The notes beneath the pieces were generated by a model that ran no database searches, was not told where the DNA came from, and worked only from the letters and a program-made list of their open reading frames with translations. This document shows, one piece after another, positions 1 to 5,011 of a stretch of DNA of 5,011 nucleotides. The stretch is from UBA3071 sp965369635. Lineage in GTDB: Bacteria; Chloroflexota; Anaerolineae; UBA3071. The stretch lies in the NCBI GenBank assembly GCA_965369635.1, contig CBDURC010000230.1, positions 1 through 5,011 on the forward strand, given 5' to 3'. Made by a program: the position numbers and the translations under genes. Every line of letters begins with the position of its first letter. The stretch's first letter is position 1.

Positions 1-13
1 ACTCCTCCCCCCC

Positions 14-41
14 CTTTCATCCCCCCCAATGGGGGGGAAAG
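14..41 (-). terminator. GC-rich hairpin downstream of tldD, possible terminator
   Basis: Seven C (21-27) face seven G (31-37) across an AAT loop. The stem can be extended by CTTT (14-17) pairing with AAAG (38-41), leaving a three-base bulge, and the flanking C-rich and G-rich tracts may lengthen it further. It lies about 65 nt beyond the tldD stop codon on the minus strand, a reasonable place for a transcription end. No T tract follows the stem on that strand, so it is not a classic intrinsic terminator. It may instead be a strong RNA structure that stabilises the 3' end. The homopolymer runs could also contain sequencing length errors. Confidence 0.4.
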
Positions 42-106
42 AGGGGGAGACTAAGGAGACAGACCCCCTTGCTCCGTCACCTTGTTGTGTCCTTGTCTCG
101 TAAGCC

Positions 107-1516
107 CTAACCCAGCCGCGCCTGGAACTTGAGATGCGGGCCACCGGTGCCGCTGGGCACGGTCTCCTTGTAGCCTTTGCCACAGTACCCACCGGTGAGC
201 TTCAGGTCGTCGCCCACCATGCTGATGCTCTGCAGCAGGTCGGGCACGTAGCCGGTGATGCCCACGGGAGCAAAGACGCGGCCGGTGAGTTGACCATTGA
301 CGATCTCGCGGCCGTAATGGCAGATCACCTGGATGCCCCAGTCCTTGGGGTCTTCCATGCCACTGGAGCCATGTTCCAGGTAGACGCCATGCTCCACGGA
401 AGCGATCATCTCCTCCACCGCACTCTCGCCGGGGAGAATGTAGGTGTTGGACATACGGGCGTAGGGTTTGCGGGCGAAGCTCTCGCGGCGACCACTCGCC
501 GTGCGGGGAACGTCCAGGTAGAGGCAGGAAGTGAGATCACCCAATCCCCGCTCCAGGATACCATCGCCAATGATGGTGACGGACCGTGCTGGCTCGCCTT
601 CGTCGTCGAAGAAGAAGCCGCCGTAGCCGCCCACGGCCAGCGGGTTGTCCACCATGCTCACCAGCGGCGAGGCTACTTGCTGGCCGATGTAGTCGCGAGC
701 GCGGGCGCGGCCCTTGAGGAACATGTCCAACTCCACGCCGTGGCCGAAGGCCTCGTGGGCGATGAAGCCGGAGATGCCGGGGCAAGAGATGCAGTCGTAG
801 AAGCCGGGTTCGATGCGCTCGGCGCTCAGTAGCGCCAGCGCCGCGTCGCGGAGGGAGCCCAGCGTCTCATCTGACACGCGGGTAACCTCGTAGCCCTTCG
901 TGCCATCCTGCATACGCCAGTCGTACGCGGTGCGCCTGTTCCATTTTTTCGTTCCTTTCGTGTCCGTCACCAGCAGCAACAGCATCAGCCGCGCCCTCTG
1001 GATGCGCTGCAGCAGGCGACGGCTGCGGTTGACGAATAGCTTGGTTTCCGCCTCGTCCTTGTACACCGCCCGGGCAGTGATCACCCGAGGATCCAGCGCG
1101 GCCATGCGCGCCTGAATCTCCACGCAGTGGGCGAACTTCTCCTGCAGGGGCACGGTGGCGGGGTCAATCTCGCAGGAGGTGGCGAACTCTTGCTCCAGCG
1201 GCTCGCCGGGGTCAACGGTGAAGCCGCCTGTCTCCACAGTGAGCCCGGCCACGAATTCATGGGCCCTGCGGGCCAGCCGCTCGGGGTCCAACTCGGTGGT
1301 GGAGAGCTCAGCGAAGCGGCGTCCCGTCCAGGCGCTGAGCACCACACCCAGTGAGGGGTCGGCGGGCTCTACATGCTGCTCGCGGCTATCGACGCGAATC
1401 GTGTGCCCTGTCTGCTGCTGCACCAGCGCCGCCGCATAGGGCACGTGCTTTTCCATGTCCTCGATAAGCGAGGGCAGGAAGTCTCGAAGTTTGGCTAGTT
1501 CAGGGGAAATGTCCAA
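107..1516 (-). CDS. tldD: TldD-family zinc metallopeptidase
   Basis: This is a TldD/PmbA (U62-type) metalloprotease. In well-studied bacteria TldD is the catalytic partner of TldE/PmbA in a cytoplasmic complex that degrades unfolded peptides and matures peptide antibiotics such as microcin B17. Numbered from the TTG at 1516 (469 aa, within the family's usual 450-480), the HExxxH zinc motif HEAFGH is at residues 254-259 (bases 740-757). The probable third zinc ligand is Cys445 in YCGKGYKETVPSG, matching the conserved CGK...P.G.G.P end of active TldD rather than the inactive TldE/PmbA subunit. The TTG start is chosen because AAGGAG lies 8 nt upstream. The frame stays open to another TTG at 1612, but that codon is only about 5 nt past the predicted transcription start and has no ribosome site. 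Residues 184-191 are encoded by a copy of the dispersed 19-nt repeat. No tldE partner is visible; it may lie left of the window. The family is certain, the start less so. Confidence 0.93.
   Translation of the reverse strand: MDISPELAKLRDFLPSLIEDMEKHVPYAAALVQQQTGHTIRVDSREQHVEPADPSLGVVLSAWTGRRFAELSTTELDPERLARRAHEFVAGLTVETGGFTVDPGEPLEQEFATSCEIDPATVPLQEKFAHCVEIQARMAALDPRVITARAVYKDEAETKLFVNRSRRLLQRIQRARLMLLLLVTDTKGTKKWNRRTAYDWRMQDGTKGYEVTRVSDETLGSLRDAALALLSAERIEPGFYDCISCPGISGFIAHEAFGHGVELDMFLKGRARARDYIGQQVASPLVSMVDNPLAVGGYGGFFFDDEGEPARSVTIIGDGILERGLGDLTSCLYLDVPRTASGRRESFARKPYARMSNTYILPGESAVEEMIASVEHGVYLEHGSSGMEDPKDWGIQVICHYGREIVNGQLTGRVFAPVGITGYVPDLLQSISMVGDDLKLTGGYCGKGYKETVPSGTGGPHLKFQARLG
947..965 (-). 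repeat. Dispersed 19-nt repeat, copy A (inside tldD)
   Basis: Read on the minus strand this is an exact GGACACGAAAGGAACGAAA. It lies within the tldD frame and is translated in frame as part of TDTKGTKK, just after a leucine-rich strand (RLMLLLLV) and before WNRRTAY. AA and then an ATG (944-942) follow it. That ATG is out of frame with tldD and opens only a 25-codon frame, so it probably has no role. Confidence 0.9.
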
Positions 1517-1545
1517 GGCGTGGTCTCCTTTTCCATCCACTTCAT
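1495..1545 (-). other. Possible small ORF overlapping the tldD start
   Basis: An ATG at 1545 lies 2 nt after repeat copy B, whose AAAGGAA gives it a plausible ribosome site. It opens a 16-residue frame, MKWMEKETTPWTFPLN, that ends with TAG at 1497-1495. The frame differs from tldD and spans the proposed TTG start at 1516, so ribosomes using it would cross the tldD initiation site. It could modulate tldD translation or be a by-product of the repeat. Nothing in the peptide suggests a function of its own. Confidence 0.2.
1524..1530 (-). promoter_or_regulatory. Ribosome-binding site deciding the tldD start
   Basis: The minus strand reads AAGGAGA here, with GGAG ending 8 nt before the TTG at 1516. 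It is the best SD match near the 5' end of the frame and the main reason to place the start at a TTG rather than further upstream. Confidence 0.7.
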
Positions 1546-1547
1546 TC

Positions 1548-1566
1548 TTTCGTTCCTTTCGTGTCC
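1548..1566 (-). repeat. Dispersed 19-nt repeat, copy B (tldD leader)
   Basis: This is an exact minus-strand GGACACGAAAGGAACGAAA, preceded by A, in the tldD 5' untranslated region between the predicted transcription start (about 1617) and the TTG at 1516. GA and then an ATG (1545-1543) follow it directly. Beyond that, GAATGAAGTGGA resembles the sequence after copy E (GAATGAAGGTGGA), so the similarity may reach further than the 19-nt core. Confidence 0.92.
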
Positions 1567-1623
1567 TTGGCTGATGGCTTCTGACTTTCTTGAGCAGAGT
1601 CCTGAAACGCAATCCGTGTATTC

Positions 1624-1652
1624 ATTATATCGCCAATCCCCTAACCGGACAA
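1624..1652 (-). promoter_or_regulatory. σ70-type promoter for tldD
   Basis: On the minus strand, TTGTCC (1652-1647, four of six matching TTGACA) is followed after exactly 17 nt by a perfect TATAAT (1629-1624). Transcription would begin near 1617 and leave a leader of about 100 nt that contains repeat copy B. The -35 box lies within a small inverted repeat at 1646-1657. Confidence 0.75.
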
Positions 1653-1657
1653 GTCCG
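1646..1657. promoter_or_regulatory. Inverted repeat over the tldD -35 box
   Basis: CGGAC and GTCCG are perfect 5-nt inverted arms separated by AA, and they cover the tldD -35 hexamer. The position would suit an operator, but so short a palindrome can arise by chance. GGACAAG within it recurs at 1733-1739, beside the hisS -35 box. Confidence 0.3.
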
Positions 1658-1685
1658 CTCGACCCTCCATCGTTCGCCTACCATA

Positions 1686-1704
1686 TTTCGTTCCTTTCGT
1701 GTCC
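1686..1704 (-). repeat. Dispersed 19-nt repeat, copy C (between divergent promoters)
   Basis: This is an exact minus-strand GGACACGAAAGGAACGAAA lying upstream of both divergent promoters. On its 5' side an extra degenerate unit (GGACAAAA, minus strand 1712-1705) makes this copy look like a three-unit array. T and then an ATG (1684-1682) follow, opening a 19-residue frame to 1625. No promoter is visible that would transcribe that frame, because the tldD promoter starts inside it. Confidence 0.92.
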
Positions 1705-1706
1705 TT

Positions 1707-1738
1707 TTGTCCACTTTTCAGCCATCCTGAATGGACAA
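1707..1738. promoter_or_regulatory. Imperfect palindrome overlapping the hisS -35 box
   Basis: TTGTCCA (1707-1713) pairs with TGGACAA (1732-1738), and the inner TTCAG (1717-1721) pairs with CTGAA (1727-1731) around a 5-nt CCATC loop. Only CTT (1714-1716) is unpaired on one side. The right arm contains the whole hisS -35 hexamer. It lies upstream of the transcription start, so a DNA-level role (operator) is likelier than an RNA one. No known regulator motif is recognised. Confidence 0.45.
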
Positions 1739-1760
1739 GCAGGGCGAGATACGCTATAAT
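1732..1760 (+). promoter_or_regulatory. σ70-type promoter for hisS
   Basis: TGGACA (1732-1737, five of six matching TTGACA) is followed after 17 nt by a perfect TATAAT (1755-1760). Transcription would begin near 1767, giving a leader of about 45 nt before the ATG at 1812. This excludes the in-frame ATG at 1731, which falls at the -35 box. The leader is too short for a T-box riboswitch, and none is seen. Confidence 0.85.
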
Positions 1761-1790
1761 GCGCAGGAGCTACTACAGGAGAAGAACCCA

Positions 1791-1809
1791 GGACGCGAAA
1801 GGAACGAAA
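1791..1809 (+). repeat. Dispersed 19-nt repeat, copy D, serving as the hisS ribosome-binding site
   Basis: GGACGCGAAAGGAACGAAA differs from the other copies only by G for A at position 5. It ends 2 nt before the hisS ATG, and its internal AAAGGAA lies 7 nt from that codon, the usual SD distance. No other SD competes at this spacing, so the repeat itself appears to provide translation initiation for an essential gene. Confidence 0.9.
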
Positions 1810-1811
1810 AG

Positions 1812-3071
1812 ATGTACAAAGCCGTCCGTGGCACGCAGGACATCTTGCCCCAGGATGCCCCCTATTGGCGGCATCTGGAGACCACAATCCACGAATTATG
1901 CGCCCGCTACGGTTACCACCGCCTTGAACCGCCCCTTTTCGAGGAGACCTCCCTCTTCGTGCGCGGCGTCGGCGAGGCCACCGACATTGTGGAGAAGGAA
2001 ATGTACTCCTTCACCGACCGCGGCGGGCGGGAACTGACTCTGCGACCGGAGTTCACCGCCGGCGTCATGCGAGCCTACATCGAACACAACATGCACACCT
2101 GGCCGCGACCGGTGAAGCTCTACTCCGTCGGCCCTGCCTTCCGCTACGAAGCTCCCCAAGCCGGACGTTACCGCCAGTTCCACCAGCTCAACGTGGAGGC
2201 CATAGGCGAGCAGGACCCCGCTGTGGACCTGGAGATCATGTCCGTTGCCTGGGACCTGTACGAGGCGCTGGGATCAAGGGGGCTTTCCTTCCAGCTCAAC
2301 TCCACCGGCTGCCCCGCCTGCAAGCCCGTCTACATAAGGCATCTGGTGGCTTACTACGAACAACACCTGGACGAAATCTGCAAGAACTGCAAGCGACGGT
2401 TGCAGCGCAACCCACTGCGCGTCCTCGACTGCAAAGTCGAGACCTGCCAGCCGATCATCGAGGGTGCACCGCATATACGGGAGTACCTGTGCGGTGAATG
2501 CGCCAAGCATTTCGAGACGTTGCTGGGCTACCTGGACCTGCTGGGGCGGTCTTACACGCTCAATCACCGCTTGGTGCGGGGACTGGACTACTACGCAAAG
2601 ACGGTGTTCGAAGTCTGGGCCGAGGAGGGGCTGGGGGCGCAGAATGCCGTCTGCGGCGGCGGCCGGTACGACGGCCTGATCGAGGAATTGGGCGGGCCGC
2701 CGACGCCGGGCGTCGGCTTCGCCGCCGGGCTGGAGCGCATCATCTTGACGATGAAAGCTCAAGGAACAGCCGTTCCCGAACTGGTAGCGCCACAACTGTT
2801 GGTTGCTCATCGGGGCAGCGAGGCCAAGACGCGGGCGGTGACGCTGACCAGCGAGCTGAGGATGGCGGGCATCGGCACGTTGCTTGCCTTCGGCCAGCGC
2901 AGCCTGAGATCGCAGATGAAACAAGCGAACCGCGCCAACGTGCGTTTTACGCTCATCCTGGGGGAGGACGAACTGGCCACTGGCCAAGTGACGGTGCGGG
3001 ACATGGCAGCCGGAGAACAACAGCGGATATCGCTGGCAGAGATTGAAGACTGGCTGAAACGGCGTCTGTAG
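1812..3071 (+). CDS. hisS: Histidyl-tRNA synthetase
   Basis: HisRS is the class II cytoplasmic enzyme that charges tRNA-His with histidine using ATP. The 419-aa product matches the usual bacterial length of about 420. It begins MYKAVRGTQDILP, the typical HisRS start. Class II motif 2 spans about residues 100-132 (VGPAFRYEAPQAGRYRQFHQ). The histidine A motif LVRGLDYYAKTVFEV is at 254-268, the second histidine motif CGGGRYDGLIEELGG at 281-295, and motif 3 PGVGFAAGLERI at 299-310. Residues 326-419 form the anticodon-binding domain. The insertion domain holds four Cys pairs (167/170, 190/193, 207/212, 227/230), suggesting bound zinc. The ATG at 1812 is supported by the family N-terminus, by an SD inside repeat copy D, and by the promoter at 1732-1760. 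No terminator follows, so the downstream gene is probably co-transcribed. Confidence 0.98.
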   Translation: MYKAVRGTQDILPQDAPYWRHLETTIHELCARYGYHRLEPPLFEETSLFVRGVGEATDIVEKEMYSFTDRGGRELTLRPEFTAGVMRAYIEHNMHTWPRPVKLYSVGPAFRYEAPQAGRYRQFHQLNVEAIGEQDPAVDLEIMSVAWDLYEALGSRGLSFQLNSTGCPACKPVYIRHLVAYYEQHLDEICKNCKRRLQRNPLRVLDCKVETCQPIIEGAPHIREYLCGECAKHFETLLGYLDLLGRSYTLNHRLVRGLDYYAKTVFEVWAEEGLGAQNAVCGGGRYDGLIEELGGPPTPGVGFAAGLERIILTMKAQGTAVPELVAPQLLVAHRGSEAKTRAVTLTSELRMAGIGTLLAFGQRSLRSQMKQANRANVRFTLILGEDELATGQVTVRDMAAGEQQRISLAEIEDWLKRRL

Positions 3072-3082
3072 CGGAAGGAGCA

Positions 3083-3101
3083 GGACACGAAAGGAACGAA
3101 A
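3083..3101 (+). repeat. Dispersed 19-nt repeat, copy E (hisS-glycosidase spacer)
   Basis: An exact GGACACGAAAGGAACGAAA, preceded by A, fills most of the 45-nt gap between the hisS stop and the next gene. It runs directly into an AAGGAGG at 3103-3109 and then an ATG at 3111. It shares orientation with both flanking genes. Confidence 0.93.
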
Positions 3102-3102
3102 A

Positions 3103-3109
3103 AAGGAGG
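3103..3109 (+). promoter_or_regulatory. Strong ribosome-binding site for the glycosidase-like gene
   Basis: AAGGAGG is a full SD core. It ends only 1 nt before the ATG at 3111 but 7 nt before the in-frame GTG at 3117, which favours the GTG as start. Confidence 0.75.
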
Positions 3110-3116
3110 AATGAAG

Positions 3117-5011
3117 GTGGAGCTGCGTGACTATCCCCGACCACCAAACGATACGGGCATGGGTGTGCACTGGAGCGCGGGCCACGCGGGCGCCGTGGGC
3201 ATGGGAGAACTGCGCAGCTACTGGCTGCCCGAACTTCTCGCCCTGGGCGTCAAGTGGGTGAAGATCCTGCACGACGGCGGCGTGGAGCTTGCCGAATTGC
3301 TGCTGCAAAACGACATCATGCCCATCGTGCGGTTCTACCGCTACCAGCCCAACTCCACCGACCCCTCGCCGGGCAAGGGCACCCTGGGCCAGAGCGAGAT
3401 CGAGTACCTGGAACGCTACGTGTCCATTGGTGTGCGCTACTTCGAGTTCAACAACGAGCCGGAGCTGCACAGCGAGTGGGATGGAGGCCAAGTGCCCCCC
3501 AGCGCCGAGGAAATCGTCGCCCGCAACGCCATTATCGACATGGAGACGATCCTTAGGCAGGGTGGCGACCCCGCCGTGCCCGCCCCGGCCATTGGCACCA
3601 AGTGGGACCTCGTCGGCAAGATCATCGAGTTAGGCCGCTATGACCTCTTCGATGAGCCGGTCTGGATCGCAGTGCACAACTACGACATCAATCACCCTCT
3701 GGACTATCCCCACGACGGCGTGAACCAGCAGGGACAACAACTCACTGGCGAGGAGTACGAGGAACTGAACCGCCAGGGGGCCTGGGATGGCCGCAACTGG
3801 GGACACCGTTCCCTGGAGTGGATCAACGAGCAGCGCACTCTGGGGGTGAACCCAGGCCACACCATCCACGACGACCCCTCCTGCTGGCTGGCCTACACCC
3901 GACTGGACGACTTGGTGCAGCAACACCTGGGCCGTCCGCTGCCCATCCTCTCCACCGAGAACGGCCCTATCGTTAGCGAAGACGACGATCCCCGCTATCC
4001 CGCCACTACGCCGGAGCGCCATGGCCACAAGGTGCTGGAGATGTGCCGCATCATGATGGGCACCAGCCAGCGCTTCGACCCCGCACCACCGCAGTACTTC
4101 TGCACCGCCTTCTGGCTGCTGGGCGGCACGGTGCTGTTCGATGGCTGGGAATCGCACGCCTGGTACAGTCCCACCCGCCCCGGTGGCCACCTGCCGGTCG
4201 TGGATGCACTCAAGGCCTTGCCCAAGCAGCCTCGGCAGGACTTCGGCCCCATCTGGGAAGAAGGGATCATTGAGGGCTGGGTGCACAACGGCGCGGGGCG
4301 CTCGCTGTTGCTCGACGGCCCCGTGTCCCGCGTCACCGACGTGGGATCGGACGAGAGCTTCCGCTTCGAGAGATTGCGCACCGGCCGCTATCGCCTGATG
4401 GTGCGCGGCACCGAACTGAGCGAGGAAGTCAGACTGACAGAGGGGCAGGCGCTACTCACTGTGGAAATGGAACTGACCCCAGAGCACATTGAGCCGCCGC
4501 GGGAGAGCGTGCTGCGTGGCCGCGTGAGTGGCGGCGTGGGATATGTACTGCGACTGAGCGGCACGGTCGATCGCCTGACCACCATCGCCGAAGATGAGGC
4601 CTATCGCTTCCAGGAATTGCCCCGCGGCGAGTACACCTTGACCGTGGAAGGAACTGCGACCAGCGCAAGCGGCATCGCACTGGACGGGCAAGGGGAGCAG
4701 GTGCTAGACCTGGTGGTGGCTGAGGGCTGGACCTGGGAGGAGTGGGACGGCGGCCCTGGCCCTGGCTTCGGCGTAGTACGCTGCTCCGTGGATGGGTTGG
4801 CTGACCTCCCTGTGCACCTGTGGACTGAGGGCTGGTCAGGGATAGTGCAACTGACAGGGAGCAAAGCGGAGTACGGTCCGTATGCCTGTGAATTCGCCCC
4901 CTTGGGCGGTGGCCACTACACCATCGAGCCCGAAGGGCTGGAGGTGCGGGCGGAGGTGGACATTGACGGCAGCCGCGTGGTGTGGGTGGAGTTCCGCGAG
5001 CGAATTCAGCC
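3117..5011 (+). CDS. Putative clan GH-A glycoside hydrolase with C-terminal beta-sandwich repeats (3' partial)
   Basis: The frame is open from the start to the window edge with no stop (631 codons from the GTG, 633 from the ATG at 3111). The first 365 or so residues look like a TIM-barrel glycosidase. Numbered from the GTG, FEFNNEPEL holds a candidate acid/base Glu114 (NEP, end of strand 4), AVHNYD around 186-190 resembles the H-x-Y of clan GH-A, LPILSTENG holds a candidate nucleophile Glu281 (strand 7), and AFWLLGG near 331-337 suits strand 8. The family (GH5, GH39 or other) and substrate cannot be named. At least three beta-sandwich domains follow at about 384-455, 464-536 and 551-626. No signal peptide or membrane segment is seen, so export is unproven. 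The gene lies 45 nt after hisS with no visible terminator and is probably in its transcript, though the functional link is unclear. An alternative is a non-catalytic barrel protein with sugar-binding repeats. Confidence 0.8.
   Translation, partial: MELRDYPRPPNDTGMGVHWSAGHAGAVGMGELRSYWLPELLALGVKWVKILHDGGVELAELLLQNDIMPIVRFYRYQPNSTDPSPGKGTLGQSEIEYLERYVSIGVRYFEFNNEPELHSEWDGGQVPPSAEEIVARNAIIDMETILRQGGDPAVPAPAIGTKWDLVGKIIELGRYDLFDEPVWIAVHNYDINHPLDYPHDGVNQQGQQLTGEEYEELNRQGAWDGRNWGHRSLEWINEQRTLGVNPGHTIHDDPSCWLAYTRLDDLVQQHLGRPLPILSTENGPIVSEDDDPRYPATTPERHGHKVLEMCRIMMGTSQRFDPAPPQYFCTAFWLLGGTVLFDGWESHAWYSPTRPGGHLPVVDALKALPKQPRQDFGPIWEEGIIEGWVHNGAGRSLLLDGPVSRVTDVGSDESFRFERLRTGRYRLMVRGTELSEEVRLTEGQALLTVEMELTPEHIEPPRESVLRGRVSGGVGYVLRLSGTVDRLTTIAEDEAYRFQELPRGEYTLTVEGTATSASGIALDGQGEQVLDLVVAEGWTWEEWDGGPGPGFGVVRCSVDGLADLPVHLWTEGWSGIVQLTGSKAEYGPYACEFAPLGGGHYTIEPEGLEVRAEVDIDGSRVVWVEFRERIQ
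4266..4994 (+). repeat. Three tandem beta-sandwich domains in the glycosidase-like protein
   Basis: This is a protein-level repeat. Units 1 (4266-4481) and 2 (4512-4721) align along their length: G-x-V near the start, a short hydrophobic strand ending in L-x-G, an acidic turn, then FRFERLRTGRYRLMVRG in unit 1 against YRFQELPRGEYTLTVEG in unit 2. Unit 3 (about 4767-4994) is more divergent but keeps FAPLGGGHYTIEPEG at the same place. The F-x-x-L-x-x-G-x-Y-x-L-x-V pattern is typical of carboxypeptidase-regulatory (transthyretin-like) or SdrD-B-like folds, which act as spacers or binding modules. More units may follow beyond the window. Confidence 0.65.

Noticed and set aside
78..98. Possible decayed sixth copy of the 19-nt repeat after tldD
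   Set aside because: The minus strand has AAGGACACAACAAGG, sharing AAGGACAC and a later AAGG, but the match is too short and broken to separate from chance.
134..832. 232-codon plus-strand open frame opposite tldD
   Set aside because: It is antisense to the conserved TldD catalytic region, is rich in Ala/Val/His as expected of a GC-rich shadow frame, and has no recognisable motif.
1625..1684. 19-residue minus-strand ORF directly after repeat copy C
   Set aside because: It has the repeat's SD spacing, but the only visible promoter (1652-1624) lies within it, so its start would not be transcribed.
1731..1811. Upstream in-frame ATG extending hisS by 27 residues
   Set aside because: The codon lies at the -35 box of the hisS promoter and the extension is partly repeat-encoded; the family N-terminus begins at 1812.
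947..3101. CRISPR array made of the 19-nt repeats
   Set aside because: The copies are irregularly spaced (about 105 to 1270 nt), in both orientations and within genes, without uniform spacers.
2274..3491. 405-codon minus-strand open frame opposite hisS and the glycosidase-like gene
   Set aside because: It spans two clearly coding genes on the other strand, shows no family motif, and is the shadow of their codon bias.

Overview
This GC-rich window holds three genes with σ70-type promoters and Shine-Dalgarno (SD) sites, so it is bacterial. One short sequence element recurs around all three genes. The lineage is inferred only: the HisRS style (Cys-rich insertion domain), a lone TldD-type protease, a glycosidase fused to beta-sandwich repeats, and the purine-rich dispersed repeats would fit an environmental Chloroflexota (Anaerolineae-like) genome. 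No rRNA or phylogenetic marker tree was available to confirm this.

Layout. Positions 1-106 are non-coding and carry a very GC-rich hairpin downstream of the first gene. Positions 107-1516 (minus) encode a TldD-family zinc metallopeptidase with HEAFGH and the C-terminal Cys motif. Positions 1517-1811 are a divergent intergenic region. It has two convincing promoters pointing outwards, one for tldD and one for hisS, each with a perfect TATAAT and a 17-nt spacer. Both -35 boxes lie inside small inverted repeats. Positions 1812-3071 (plus) encode histidyl-tRNA synthetase. After about 40 nt, an open frame begins at 3117 (or 3111) and runs off the right edge with no stop. It encodes an apparent clan GH-A (TIM-barrel) glycosidase-like protein followed by at least three tandem beta-sandwich domains. 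It is probably co-transcribed with hisS, as no terminator is visible between them.

The main unusual signal is a 19-nt element, GGACACGAAAGGAACGAAA, present five times in about 2.2 kb (four exact copies, one with a single mismatch). Every copy is oriented along the transcription direction of a neighbouring gene, and every copy is followed within 1-9 nt by an ATG. At hisS the element itself supplies the SD. At tldD and the glycosidase gene it sits just 5' of a second, stronger SD. One copy is inside the tldD reading frame and is translated. The element is an imperfect dimer of a 9-10 nt unit, so it looks like a small spreading repeat with a built-in ribosome-binding site.

The three gene products (protease, aminoacyl-tRNA synthetase, glycosidase) have no obvious shared pathway. 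I see no defence system, CRISPR array, insertion sequence, tRNA or rRNA in the window.
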